A DNA stretch of 64,000 nt, taken from contig NZ_JACYVI010000008.1 of NCBI RefSeq assembly GCF_014842265.1, positions 254,940 through 318,939 of the forward strand, given 5' to 3'. Shown here piece after piece: positions 34,496 through 42,614 of this stretch. The notes under the pieces were generated by a model. That model saw nothing but the letters and a program-made list of their open reading frames with translations. It made no database searches and had not been told where the DNA came from. This stretch comes from Pseudomonas sp. CFBP 13711. Its GTDB lineage: Bacteria; Pseudomonadota; Gammaproteobacteria; Pseudomonadales; Pseudomonadaceae. The position numbers and the translations under genes are program-made. The first letter of the stretch is position 1; the number at the start of each line of letters is the position of its first letter.

Positions 34496-35935
34496 ATGTT
34501 CGGCTTAGAGGCGCTCGATCTCGCCCGAATCCAGTTTGCGTTCACCGTTTCATTTCACATTCTTTTCCCTGCCATCACCATTGGTCTGGCGAGCTTCCTT
34601 GCGGTGCTTGAAGGCTTGTGGCTGAAAACCCATGACAACACCTACCGCGACCTTTATCACTTCTGGTCGAAGATCTTTGCCGTCAACTTCGGCATGGGTG
34701 TGGTTTCGGGTCTGGTCATGGCGTACGAGTTCGGTACCAACTGGAGCCGCTTCTCCGATTTCGCAGGCGCGGTCACCGGGCCGCTGCTGACCTATGAAGT
34801 GCTCACCGCATTCTTCCTCGAAGCGGGTTTTCTCGGCGTCATGCTGTTCGGCTGGAACCGCGTCGGTCGCGGCCTGCACTTCTTCGCCACGTCGATGGTG
34901 GCCGTCGGCACACTGATTTCGACCTTCTGGATTCTGGCTTCCAACAGCTGGATGCAAACCCCCCAAGGCTTCGAGATCGTCGATGGCCGGGTGATTCCGG
35001 TGGACTGGTTCGCGGTGATCTTCAACCCGTCGTTCCCGTATCGACTGACGCACATGGCAATCGCTGCCTTTGTCGCAACAGCGTTCTTCGTCGGCGCCTC
35101 GGCGGCCTGGCATCTGCTGCGTGGCCGCGACAACCCGGCGATTCGCAGAATGCTGTCCATGGCCATGTGGATGGCGTTGATCGTTGCGCCGATTCAGGCA
35201 ATGGTGGGCGACGCTCACGGCTTGAACACCCTGGAGCACCAGCCGGCCAAGATCGCCGCCATCGAAGGTCACTGGGAAAACGTCGGCGACGAGCCGACCC
35301 CGCTGATCCTGTTCGGCATCCCGGACATGAAGGAGGAGCGCACCAAGTACGCCGTCGAGATTCCGTACCTGGGCAGCCTGATCCTGACCCACAGCCTGGA
35401 CAAGCAGATCCCGGCCCTAAAATCCTTCCCGCCGGAGGACCGTCCGAATTCGCTGATCGTGTTCTGGTCGTTCCGCGTCATGGTGGCGCTGGGCATGCTG
35501 ATGATCGCGGTCGGTCTGTGGAGCGCCTGGCTGCGCTGGCGCGGCGGGCTGTACACCAATCGCTGGTTCTTGCGTCTGGTCATGTGCATGGGGCCGGCCG
35601 GTCTGATCGCCATGCTGGCGGGCTGGTTCACCACCGAAATCGGGCGTCAGCCGTGGGTGGTCTATGGGCTGATGCGTACTGCCAATGCGGCGTCCCGCCA
35701 CAGCGTTGAGCAGCTGAGCATCACGCTGGTGTTGTTCGTCGTGGTGTATTTCCTGCTGTTCGGCACGGGCTTCGGCTACATGATGCGTCTGGTACGCAAA
35801 GGGCCCAAAACCCATGAAGGTGACACTCCGGCACATGGCGGACCTGGGCAGAAACGCACCCCGGCGCGTCCTCTTTCTGCTGCTGATGAAAGCAGCACGG
35901 ACCACCGCAAAGACAGCCTGACTGAGGGGAACTGA
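34496..35935 (+). CDS. cioA: Cyanide-insensitive quinol oxidase subunit I
   Basis: Haem-bearing subunit of a bd-type terminal oxidase, 479 aa, with about nine membrane helices. The N-terminus LARIQFAFTVSFHILFPAITIGLA carries the conserved haem-ligand His. The conserved segment GWFTTEIGRQPWVVYG is in the C-terminal half. The quinol loop is of the short CIO type. It starts an operon with cioB and a DUF2474 gene, with three bases between the cioA stop and cioB. Confidence 0.93.
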   Translation: MFGLEALDLARIQFAFTVSFHILFPAITIGLASFLAVLEGLWLKTHDNTYRDLYHFWSKIFAVNFGMGVVSGLVMAYEFGTNWSRFSDFAGAVTGPLLTYEVLTAFFLEAGFLGVMLFGWNRVGRGLHFFATSMVAVGTLISTFWILASNSWMQTPQGFEIVDGRVIPVDWFAVIFNPSFPYRLTHMAIAAFVATAFFVGASAAWHLLRGRDNPAIRRMLSMAMWMALIVAPIQAMVGDAHGLNTLEHQPAKIAAIEGHWENVGDEPTPLILFGIPDMKEERTKYAVEIPYLGSLILTHSLDKQIPALKSFPPEDRPNSLIVFWSFRVMVALGMLMIAVGLWSAWLRWRGGLYTNRWFLRLVMCMGPAGLIAMLAGWFTTEIGRQPWVVYGLMRTANAASRHSVEQLSITLVLFVVVYFLLFGTGFGYMMRLVRKGPKTHEGDTPAHGGPGQKRTPARPLSAADESSTDHRKDSLTEGN

Positions 35936-35938
35936 GCC

Positions 35939-36946
35939 ATGGGTATCGATCTTCCACTGATCTGGGCCGTGATCATCATCTTCGGCGTCATGATGTACGT
36001 CATCATGGACGGCTTCGATCTGGGCATCGGGATACTGTTCCCGTTCATGAAGGACAAGACTGACCGCGACGTGATGATGAACACCGTCGCGCCGGTCTGG
36101 GACGGCAACGAGACCTGGCTGGTGCTGGGCGGGGCCGGCTTGTTCGGCGCCTTCCCGCTGGCCTACTCGGTCGTGCTTGAGGCGCTGTATCTGCCGCTGA
36201 TCTTCATGCTGTTCGGGCTGATCTTCCGCGGCGTGGCATTCGAGTTCCGCTTCAAGGCCACTGACGTCAAGCGGCATCTGTGGGACAAGGCGTTCATCGG
36301 CGGTTCCCTAGTGGCAACGTTCTTCCAGGGCGTGGCACTGGGCGCGTACATCGACGGCATTCCCGTGGTCGACCGTGCCTATGCCGGAGGCGGGCTGGAC
36401 TGGCTGACGCCGTTCTCTGTCTTCTGCGGTCTGGCGCTGATCGTGGCCTATGCCTTGCTCGGCTGCACCTGGCTGATCATGAAAACCGAGGGGCCGCTGC
36501 AGAAAGCCATGCACGATCTGGCACGCCCTTTGGCCCTGGCCACGCTGGTGGTCATGGCCATCGTCAGCCTGTGGACGCCGCTGGCCCACCAAGCCATTGC
36601 CGATCGCTGGTTCAGCCTGCCTAACCTGTTGTGGTTCATGCCGGTGCCGGCGCTGGTCATGCTGACGATGTACGGCCTGTTCAAAGCAGTGGCGCGCAAT
36701 GCCAACTACGCACCGTTCCTGCTGACGCTGGTGTTGATCTTCCTCGGCTACAGCGGGCTGGGCATCAGCCTGTGGCCGAACATCATTCCGCCGACTGTGT
36801 CGATCTGGGCAGCGGCATCGCCGCCACAGAGTCAGGGTTTCATGCTGGTCGGTACGCTGTTCATCATTCCGCTGATCCTGGGTTACACGTTCTGGAGTTA
36901 CTACGTATTCCGCGGCAAAGTCACCCACGAACACGGCTATCACTAG
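35939..36946 (+). CDS. cioB: Cyanide-insensitive quinol oxidase subunit II
   Basis: Membrane subunit II of the bd-type oxidase, 335 aa, with about eight helices. The family landmarks MYVIMDGFDLGIGILFPF near the N-terminus and PVWDGNETWLVLGGAGLFGAFP are clear. It directly follows cioA and precedes a small single-helix protein. Confidence 0.93.
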   Translation: MGIDLPLIWAVIIIFGVMMYVIMDGFDLGIGILFPFMKDKTDRDVMMNTVAPVWDGNETWLVLGGAGLFGAFPLAYSVVLEALYLPLIFMLFGLIFRGVAFEFRFKATDVKRHLWDKAFIGGSLVATFFQGVALGAYIDGIPVVDRAYAGGGLDWLTPFSVFCGLALIVAYALLGCTWLIMKTEGPLQKAMHDLARPLALATLVVMAIVSLWTPLAHQAIADRWFSLPNLLWFMPVPALVMLTMYGLFKAVARNANYAPFLLTLVLIFLGYSGLGISLWPNIIPPTVSIWAAASPPQSQGFMLVGTLFIIPLILGYTFWSYYVFRGKVTHEHGYH

Positions 36947-37003
36947 CAGGTAATGGCCCCGGTTTCTCCTCGGGGCCCCACTGCGGGAGAAGAGGGTTTA
37001 GCG

Positions 37004-37204
37004 ATGTCGGTTAAAGAATCTGTTCAGCACGAAGCCCGGAATCAGGATGAGCACAGGCGCGAGGTTGATCCAGCGCAGGGCAAGCCACTTTGGCAGCGCA
37101 TCGGCTGGCTGGTGGTCATCTGGACCGGCAGCGTGCTGGCCCTCTTCGTGGTCGCCATGCTGCTGCGCATGTTCATGACAGCGGCAGGTATGAAGTCGCA
37201 TTGA
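37004..37204 (+). CDS. Small single-helix protein of the DUF2474 type, accessory to CioAB
   Basis: A 66-aa protein with a charged cytoplasmic N-terminus (about 1-28) and one membrane helix (WQRIGWLVVIWTGSVLALFVVAMLLRM). Small proteins of this kind follow cioAB or cydAB in many proteobacteria and act like CydX/CydS subunits in the oxidase. The ATG at 37004 has an AGAAGAGGG purine run upstream; a longer frame from 36953 is less likely. A strong terminator follows. Confidence 0.8.
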   Translation: MSVKESVQHEARNQDEHRREVDPAQGKPLWQRIGWLVVIWTGSVLALFVVAMLLRMFMTAAGMKSH

Positions 37205-37220
37205 GTGATGCTCGCTCAAT

Positions 37221-37248
37221 AAAAAACCCGCTTCGGCGGGTTTTTTTG
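37221..37248 (+). terminator. Intrinsic terminator of the cio operon
   Basis: AAAAAACCCGC, a TTCG loop and GCGGGTTTTTTT form a classic tetraloop hairpin with U-tract 17 bases after the stop of the small protein. A partial family A REP (37278-37302) follows. Confidence 0.92.
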
Positions 37249-37307
37249 TGCGGTCATGTTGGCGTTGCAGCAACATTGCGGGAGCGAGTTTGCTCGCGAA
37301 GAGGATT

Positions 37308-38432
37308 CTACTTACGCGCCTTGAGGATCACGAATTTCGGCGTCGCCGCCACTTGTTCCACGCCCCTGAACAACCGAGCCAGTTTGCTGTGATAGCCCAG
37401 GTGCCGGTTGCCGACGATGTACAGCGCGCCGCCGGTGACCAGTGCCGAGCGCGCCTGCTGGAACATCCGCCAGGCGAGGAAATCGCCGACCACTTGCTGC
37501 TGGTGGAACGGCGGATTGCACAGGATGACGTCCAGCGAATCGGGCTCCTGCGCCGCCAGCCCGTCACCTGCGTGAATCACCGCCGGGCGCTTGCCGAAGG
37601 CCAACGCCCAGTTCTCCTGCGCCGACTGCACCGCCATGAATGACTCGTCCACCAGCGTGTAATGAGCGTCGGGGTTTTCCAGCGCGCTGGCGATGGCGAG
37701 CACGCCATTGCCGCAACCCAGATCGGCGACCCGCGCTGAGCCCAGGCCCTTGGGCAAGTACGGCAGGAAGGCGCGGGTGCCGATGTCCAGACTGTCGCGG
37801 CAGAAGACGTTGGCGTGGTTGATCAACTCGATCTTCGGCTCGTCCAGCGTGTAACGGGTGGGGTAGGGCGAGGGCTGCACGGTTTTGGCTTCAGGCGTGC
37901 AAAACAGCAGCCGGGCTTTTTTTACCGCGAGCGATGCCTGCACCGGGCCGATGTACTCTTCCATCAGCTCCCCGGCGGAGCGTGGCAGGTGCTTGATCAT
38001 GCCGGCAGCGACGACTCTGGCGTTCGGGGCCAATTGGTCCTGCAAACGAATCAGCTGCTCTTCCAGCAAGGCGAGGGTCTTGGGTACGCGAATCAGCACC
38101 CAGTCGAAGGGACCGGTCAACGGCGCGCTCGCCGGGATCACAGGCACCGCGTCGTAGGTCAGGCCATTGCGCACCAGGTTCTTTTCCAGGGCCTGAGCGC
38201 TGAGGTACGAATCCGTGCTGCTGACCACCGTGGCATGGGGCGCAAGGCTCGCTGCGAGCGCGCCGAAACTGTCGTTGAGTACCAGCACTCGCGTTTGCAG
38301 CGTCACGCCCTGTTCAGCGACATGGTTGAGCAGGTACTCGTCGGCAGCATCGAAGGCCTGCAAGGGCTCATCCGACTGCTCCGGCTGGCGGATCAGGTCG
38401 AGCTGGGCAAACGGGGTGGTAAGCAGCGGCAT
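37308..38432 (-). CDS. rlmG: 23S rRNA (guanine-N2)-methyltransferase RlmG
   Basis: SAM-dependent methyltransferase modifying G1835 of 23S rRNA, 374 aa. It has two Rossmann-like halves. The C-terminal one carries VADLGCGNGVLAIASA and the catalytic NPPF motif (DVILCNPPFHQQQVV) typical of the RsmC/RlmG group. Length and arrangement fit RlmG rather than RsmC. Confidence 0.9.
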   Translation of the reverse strand: MPLLTTPFAQLDLIRQPEQSDEPLQAFDAADEYLLNHVAEQGVTLQTRVLVLNDSFGALAASLAPHATVVSSTDSYLSAQALEKNLVRNGLTYDAVPVIPASAPLTGPFDWVLIRVPKTLALLEEQLIRLQDQLAPNARVVAAGMIKHLPRSAGELMEEYIGPVQASLAVKKARLLFCTPEAKTVQPSPYPTRYTLDEPKIELINHANVFCRDSLDIGTRAFLPYLPKGLGSARVADLGCGNGVLAIASALENPDAHYTLVDESFMAVQSAQENWALAFGKRPAVIHAGDGLAAQEPDSLDVILCNPPFHQQQVVGDFLAWRMFQQARSALVTGGALYIVGNRHLGYHSKLARLFRGVEQVAATPKFVILKARK

Positions 38433-38579
38433 GGGCGGAGCAGTTCCAGTCGTTGATGGCGCGACCGGCGTATCGGCGGCAGTTACACCTGCGCCGGCGT
38501 GTCCAGGTTCGCAAAGCCGGCGATTTTACGTGTTTTTGCCCGCGCGCACCGGGCTTTTCTCCCCTGCCTCACCTTGTGC

Positions 38580-38828
38580 CTAGATCACCCCATCTTTCGT
38601 TGCCTGGACCACTGCCGACATCTTGTTGCAGGCGCCGATCTTCTGGATGGCTTTGCCAACGTGGAAGTTAACGGTGCGCGCTGTGACATCCAGGATCAAC
38701 GCGACTTCTGCCGCCGTCTTGCCAGTCGCGGACCACTTCAATACCTCTACCTCCCTGATCGTCAGGCCCTTGTAGGCGAGCGTCTGCGCGTTCGCCGTGC
38801 AGTCTTCCCCCAGCTTCCTAATACCCAT
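38580..38828 (-). CDS. Stand-alone LuxR-type helix-turn-helix protein
   Basis: An 82-aa protein that is almost only a LuxR-family DNA-binding domain: LTIREVEVLKWSATGKTAAEVALILDV, then TARTVNFHVGKAIQKIGACNKMSAV. A stop codon a few codons upstream and a strong GGAGG seven bases before the ATG show that the short form is what is translated. No autoinducer- or response-regulator domain is encoded upstream. The sequence resembles the C-terminus of quorum-sensing LuxR solos, so it may be a shortened derivative. It is divergent from fpr, which it may regulate. Confidence 0.8.
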   Translation of the reverse strand: MGIRKLGEDCTANAQTLAYKGLTIREVEVLKWSATGKTAAEVALILDVTARTVNFHVGKAIQKIGACNKMSAVVQATKDGVI

Positions 38829-39147
38829 CGTGTGCCTCCATGCTCAGTCTTGATCGTCCTGATCGAAGTCTAGGAAACAATTACGGCCCGGGATGGAGCG
38901 CGGTTCGTGGTCGCGTCGAAGTACCGCCCCGATTAGCTGCAGACATGATTTGTAAAAGCTAAGGGAATCATGAGGTTAGGGCGATTGTGTGCGTCTGCAT
39001 GAATCACCTGGCGATAACGCCGATAGCGAAATGCTCTAAAAATCGCATCAGTCGTTGCGGATATCACTACAAACCGGTGGTGTTTATCACGGCGGGTTTG
39101 CGGGACACTGATCACTCTTTTTGTGAGACAGGAGCCAGGAGCGCCCC
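38829..39147. other. Divergent promoter region between the LuxR-type gene and fpr
   Basis: About 320 bases. The half next to the LuxR-type gene contains TGATCGTCCTGATCGA (38851-38866), a repeated GATCG pair that might be an operator. Otherwise no RNA gene or ORF was recognised. Confidence 0.35.
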
Positions 39148-39924
39148 ATGACTGCCAGTGCAGAGAAATTCACCCGGCAAACGCTGCTGGACGTTACGCC
39201 GCTGACTCCCAGTCTCTTTACCTTTCGCACCACCCGCGATCCCGGTTTCCGCTTCACGGCAGGACAGTTCGCACGTTTGGGCGTGACCAAAGCCGACGGC
39301 ACCACGGTGTGGCGGGCGTACTCGGTGGTGTCTTCGCCCTTCGATGAATTCCTCGAATTCTTCTCCATCGTGGTGCCCAACGGCGAATTCACCAGCGAGC
39401 TGAGCCGGCTTCGTCAGGGCGACACGCTGATGGTGGAAAAACAGGCGGTGGGTTACCTGACCCTTGATCGCTTCACCGATGGTCGCGACCTCTGGATGTT
39501 ATCCACAGGGACCGGCGTTGCGCCGTTCCTGTCGATCCTGCAGGACTTCGAGGTCTGGGAAAAATTCGAGCGCATCATTCTGGTGTACAGCGTCCGCGAG
39601 TCCCGGGAACTGGCCTACCAGCAGCTCATCGCCGAGCTGACCCAGCGCGAATACCTGGCCGAGTACGCGCACAAGTTCAGATTCATCGCAACGGTGACGC
39701 GGGAGCCGCATCCCGGTGCGCTCAACGGACGGATTACCACGCTGATCGAAAACGGTGAGTTGGAGAAGGCGGCCGGCGTCGCGCTGACACCCGAGCACTC
39801 ACGGGTGATGATCTGCGGCAATCCGCAGATGATCGAGGACACCCGCGCGGTACTGAAAACCCGTGACATGCGCCTGGCGTTGACGCGCAAGCCGGGACAG
39901 ATTGCGGTGGAGAATTACTGGTAG
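39148..39924 (+). CDS. fpr: Ferredoxin-NADP+ reductase
   Basis: FAD flavoprotein exchanging electrons between NADPH and ferredoxin or flavodoxin, 258 aa, the bacterial Fpr length. FAD motif RAYSVVSSP, the pyrophosphate region WMLSTGTGVAPFLSIL and the C-terminal VENYW with terminal aromatic residue are all typical. AGGA precedes the ATG. Fpr in pseudomonads supports oxidative-stress responses. Confidence 0.94.
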   Translation: MTASAEKFTRQTLLDVTPLTPSLFTFRTTRDPGFRFTAGQFARLGVTKADGTTVWRAYSVVSSPFDEFLEFFSIVVPNGEFTSELSRLRQGDTLMVEKQAVGYLTLDRFTDGRDLWMLSTGTGVAPFLSILQDFEVWEKFERIILVYSVRESRELAYQQLIAELTQREYLAEYAHKFRFIATVTREPHPGALNGRITTLIENGELEKAAGVALTPEHSRVMICGNPQMIEDTRAVLKTRDMRLALTRKPGQIAVENYW

Positions 39925-39955
39925 GTGTGTGCTGCGGTAGCTGCTGAAAAACCTT

Positions 39956-40049
39956 TGTGGGAGCGAGCTTGCTCGCGAAGGCTCACTTTCATTCACTAGA
40001 GAAAGTGGCTGAATGCCCCGGCCCCTTCGTGAGCAAGCTCACTCCCACA
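39956..40049. repeat. REP doublet (family A)
   Basis: Inverted REP pair (TGTGGGAGCGAGCTTGCTCG on the left, the GAGCAAGCTCACTCCCACA variant on the right) between the convergent fpr and mscL genes. Confidence 0.88.
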
Positions 40050-40063
40050 TGTTATGACCGGCC

Positions 40064-40513
40064 TTAAACGAACCGGTCAGGCGTCACTGGCAGTGGCGCA
40101 GCCGGCTTGCTGTTTTGCTCTTTCAGCAGGTCGCGTATTTCGCCCAGCAGCAGCTCTTCCTTGGACGGGGTTGGCGGCAGGGTCGGTGCTTTGGCCTCTT
40201 CGCGTTTCAGGCGGTTGATCGCCTTGACGCCCATGAAGATGGCGAATGCGACGATGATGAAGTCGATCACGGTCTGAATGAACTTGCCGTAGGCCAGCAC
40301 CACCGCAGGTGCAGTCCCTTCAGCAGGCCGCAGCATGATGGCCAAATCACTGAAGTCCACGCCGCCGATCAGCAACCCGAGGGGCGGCATGATTACATCG
40401 CCGACGAACGACGAAACGATCTTGCCGAATGCCGCGCCGATGATGATACCGACGGCCATGTCGACGACGTTTCCTTTTACGGCAAAGGCTTTGAACTCGC
40501 TTAGTACGCTCAT
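40064..40513 (-). CDS. mscL: Large-conductance mechanosensitive channel
   Basis: Homopentameric tension-gated channel that protects against osmotic downshock, 149 aa. The N-terminal EFKAFAVKGNVVDMAVGIIIGAAFGKIVSS, TM2 (VIDFIIVAFAIFMGVKAIN) and the basic C-terminal bundle LLGEIRDLL are diagnostic. AAAGGA lies eight bases before the ATG. It is slightly longer than E. coli MscL through the proline-rich tail. Confidence 0.95.
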   Translation of the reverse strand: MSVLSEFKAFAVKGNVVDMAVGIIIGAAFGKIVSSFVGDVIMPPLGLLIGGVDFSDLAIMLRPAEGTAPAVVLAYGKFIQTVIDFIIVAFAIFMGVKAINRLKREEAKAPTLPPTPSKEELLLGEIRDLLKEQNSKPAAPLPVTPDRFV

Positions 40514-40712
40514 GGGTGTATTCCTTTGTTACAGATGAGAGTGGTAAATGCAGTGTAAGTCAGCTACCTGCATCTCGCTTAATCCATGCAATCGACCGGG
40601 TCCGTCCCGGTAAGTTTTATTTAATCCTCCAAAAGCGTGCGTGCCCGATGGTGCTGCAACCGGCGGTTTGAGGCATCGGGTATGATTGCCCTCTTTTTAC
40701 ATCGGGGGTGTC

Positions 40713-42080
40713 ATGGCCAAGGCCAAACGCATGTACGGCTGCACCGAGTGCGGTTCGACGTTTCCCAAATGGGCCGGCCAGTGCAGCGAATGCGGTGCCT
40801 GGAATACCCTCGTTGAAACCGTGATCGACCACAGTACGGCGGCTGCGCCCAGCGGTCGTTCCGGCTGGACCGGCCAGCAGGCGCAGATTAAAACCCTGGC
40901 GGAAGTCAGTGTTGAAGAAATCCCGCGTTTTTCCACCAACTCCACTGAGCTGGACCGCGTTCTCGGCGGCGGCCTGGTGGATGGCTCTGTGGTGTTGATT
41001 GGCGGCGACCCCGGCATCGGCAAATCGACCATTCTGTTGCAGACCCTCTGCGCCATCGCCGAGCGCATGCCGGCGCTGTACGTCACTGGCGAAGAGTCGC
41101 AGCAGCAGGTCGCGATGCGCGCCCGTCGGCTTGGTTTGCCCCAGGACAAACTGCGGGTCATGACCGAGACCTGCATCGAAACCATCATTGCCACGGCGCG
41201 CATCGAGCAGCCGAAGGTCATGGTGATCGATTCGATTCAGACTATATTCACCGAACAACTGCAATCAGCGCCCGGCGGCGTATCCCAGGTTCGCGAGAGT
41301 GCCGCGTTGCTGGTGCGATACGCCAAGCAGAGCGGCACCGCGATCTTTCTGGTCGGCCACGTCACCAAAGAAGGCGCGCTTGCCGGGCCTCGGGTGCTGG
41401 AGCACATGGTCGACACCGTGCTGTATTTCGAAGGCGAGTCCGATGGCCGCCTGCGTCTGCTGCGTGCGGTGAAAAATCGCTTCGGCGCCGTCAACGAATT
41501 GGGCGTCTTCGGCATGACCGACAAAGGCCTGAAAGAAGTATCGAACCCCTCGGCGATCTTTCTCACACGTGCGCAGGAAGAAGTCGCGGGCAGCGTGGTC
41601 ATGGCTACATGGGAGGGCACCCGGCCGATGCTGGTCGAAGTGCAGGCGCTGGTCGATGACAGCCACCTTTCCAACCCGCGTCGCGTGACCTTGGGGCTGG
41701 ATCAAAACCGGCTGGCCATGCTGCTGGCGGTACTGCACCGCCACGGCGGCATCCCCACCCATGATCAGGATGTGTTTCTCAACGTCGTGGGCGGGGTGAA
41801 AGTGCTGGAAACCGCTTCCGACCTGGCCTTGATGGCCGCCGTCATGTCCAGCCTGCGCAACCGTGCGCTGCCGGGCGACTTGCTGGTGTTTGGCGAAGTA
41901 GGCTTGTCCGGCGAAGTGCGCCCTGTGCCGAGCGGTCAGGAGCGACTCAAGGAAGCGGCCAAGCACGGGTTCAAGCGCGCCATCGTGCCCAAGGGCAACG
42001 CCCCGAAAGAGTCGCCGCCGGGCCTGACGGTGATTGGCGTGACTCGCCTGGATCAAGCACTGGACGCGTTGTTCGAGTAA
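40713..42080 (+). CDS. radA: DNA repair protein RadA
   Basis: RecA-like branch-migration helicase, 455 aa. The N-terminal zinc finger has C10, C13, C24 and C27, the Walker A GGDPGIGKST is at about 97-106, and the RadA-specific KNRFG motif follows. The C-terminal Lon-protease-like domain ends the protein. ATG 40713 is used because it starts exactly at the zinc-finger lead (MAKAKRMYGC). Confidence 0.96.
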   Translation: MAKAKRMYGCTECGSTFPKWAGQCSECGAWNTLVETVIDHSTAAAPSGRSGWTGQQAQIKTLAEVSVEEIPRFSTNSTELDRVLGGGLVDGSVVLIGGDPGIGKSTILLQTLCAIAERMPALYVTGEESQQQVAMRARRLGLPQDKLRVMTETCIETIIATARIEQPKVMVIDSIQTIFTEQLQSAPGGVSQVRESAALLVRYAKQSGTAIFLVGHVTKEGALAGPRVLEHMVDTVLYFEGESDGRLRLLRAVKNRFGAVNELGVFGMTDKGLKEVSNPSAIFLTRAQEEVAGSVVMATWEGTRPMLVEVQALVDDSHLSNPRRVTLGLDQNRLAMLLAVLHRHGGIPTHDQDVFLNVVGGVKVLETASDLALMAAVMSSLRNRALPGDLLVFGEVGLSGEVRPVPSGQERLKEAAKHGFKRAIVPKGNAPKESPPGLTVIGVTRLDQALDALFE

Positions 42081-42092
42081 GGACAGCGCGCT

Positions 42093-42461
42093 CTATAGAT
42101 GTATGAGTGCGCCCAGCTCACGCTCCAGTTCATCGTGATCGGCAATATTGAGTTCGATCAGTCGGCGCAGGTGCATCACTGAATCGAGCTCGATGTTCTT
42201 GCAGACAAACCCCAGGTGATTGTGATCATCGTGGGTCAGCTGCACTTCCATCACGACATCAATACCGTCCTGCAACTCAATGTCGACCATGAAGCGTTCA
42301 TCGGGATCACCCTCCCAGGGTGACGGCTTTTCGATCAGCAGCCCCTTGAGCGACAGATCGATCAGCTGAACCGTCCAGGTTTTGCCGCCTTGTGTGAGTT
42401 TCGTTTTCGCGTCGAATGCAACACGTTTGAAGCGACGACGATCTTTGTGGTTCTCGGTCAT
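42093..42461 (-). CDS. PilZ-domain protein, probable c-di-GMP effector
   Basis: A 122-aa single-domain PilZ protein. The c-di-GMP-binding motifs are RRRFKR (8-13, RxxxR) and DLSLKGLLIE (D/NxSxxG). It should report c-di-GMP to a motility or envelope target. It converges on radA with a 12-base gap. Confidence 0.87.
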   Translation of the reverse strand: MTENHKDRRRFKRVAFDAKTKLTQGGKTWTVQLIDLSLKGLLIEKPSPWEGDPDERFMVDIELQDGIDVVMEVQLTHDDHNHLGFVCKNIELDSVMHLRRLIELNIADHDELERELGALIHL

Positions 42462-42614
42462 TACGCTACTACTCCTTCAGCGCCTGAAGCGCCCGCTGCG
42501 TTGACTATAGGACAAATATCGCGCTAGACCATCGTGGGGGTAGCCTTTCGCTCCGGCGGCGCTAAACTCCGCTTGCTGAACAACAATAAGTCCACTCAGT
42601 TGGAAACAAAAAAA

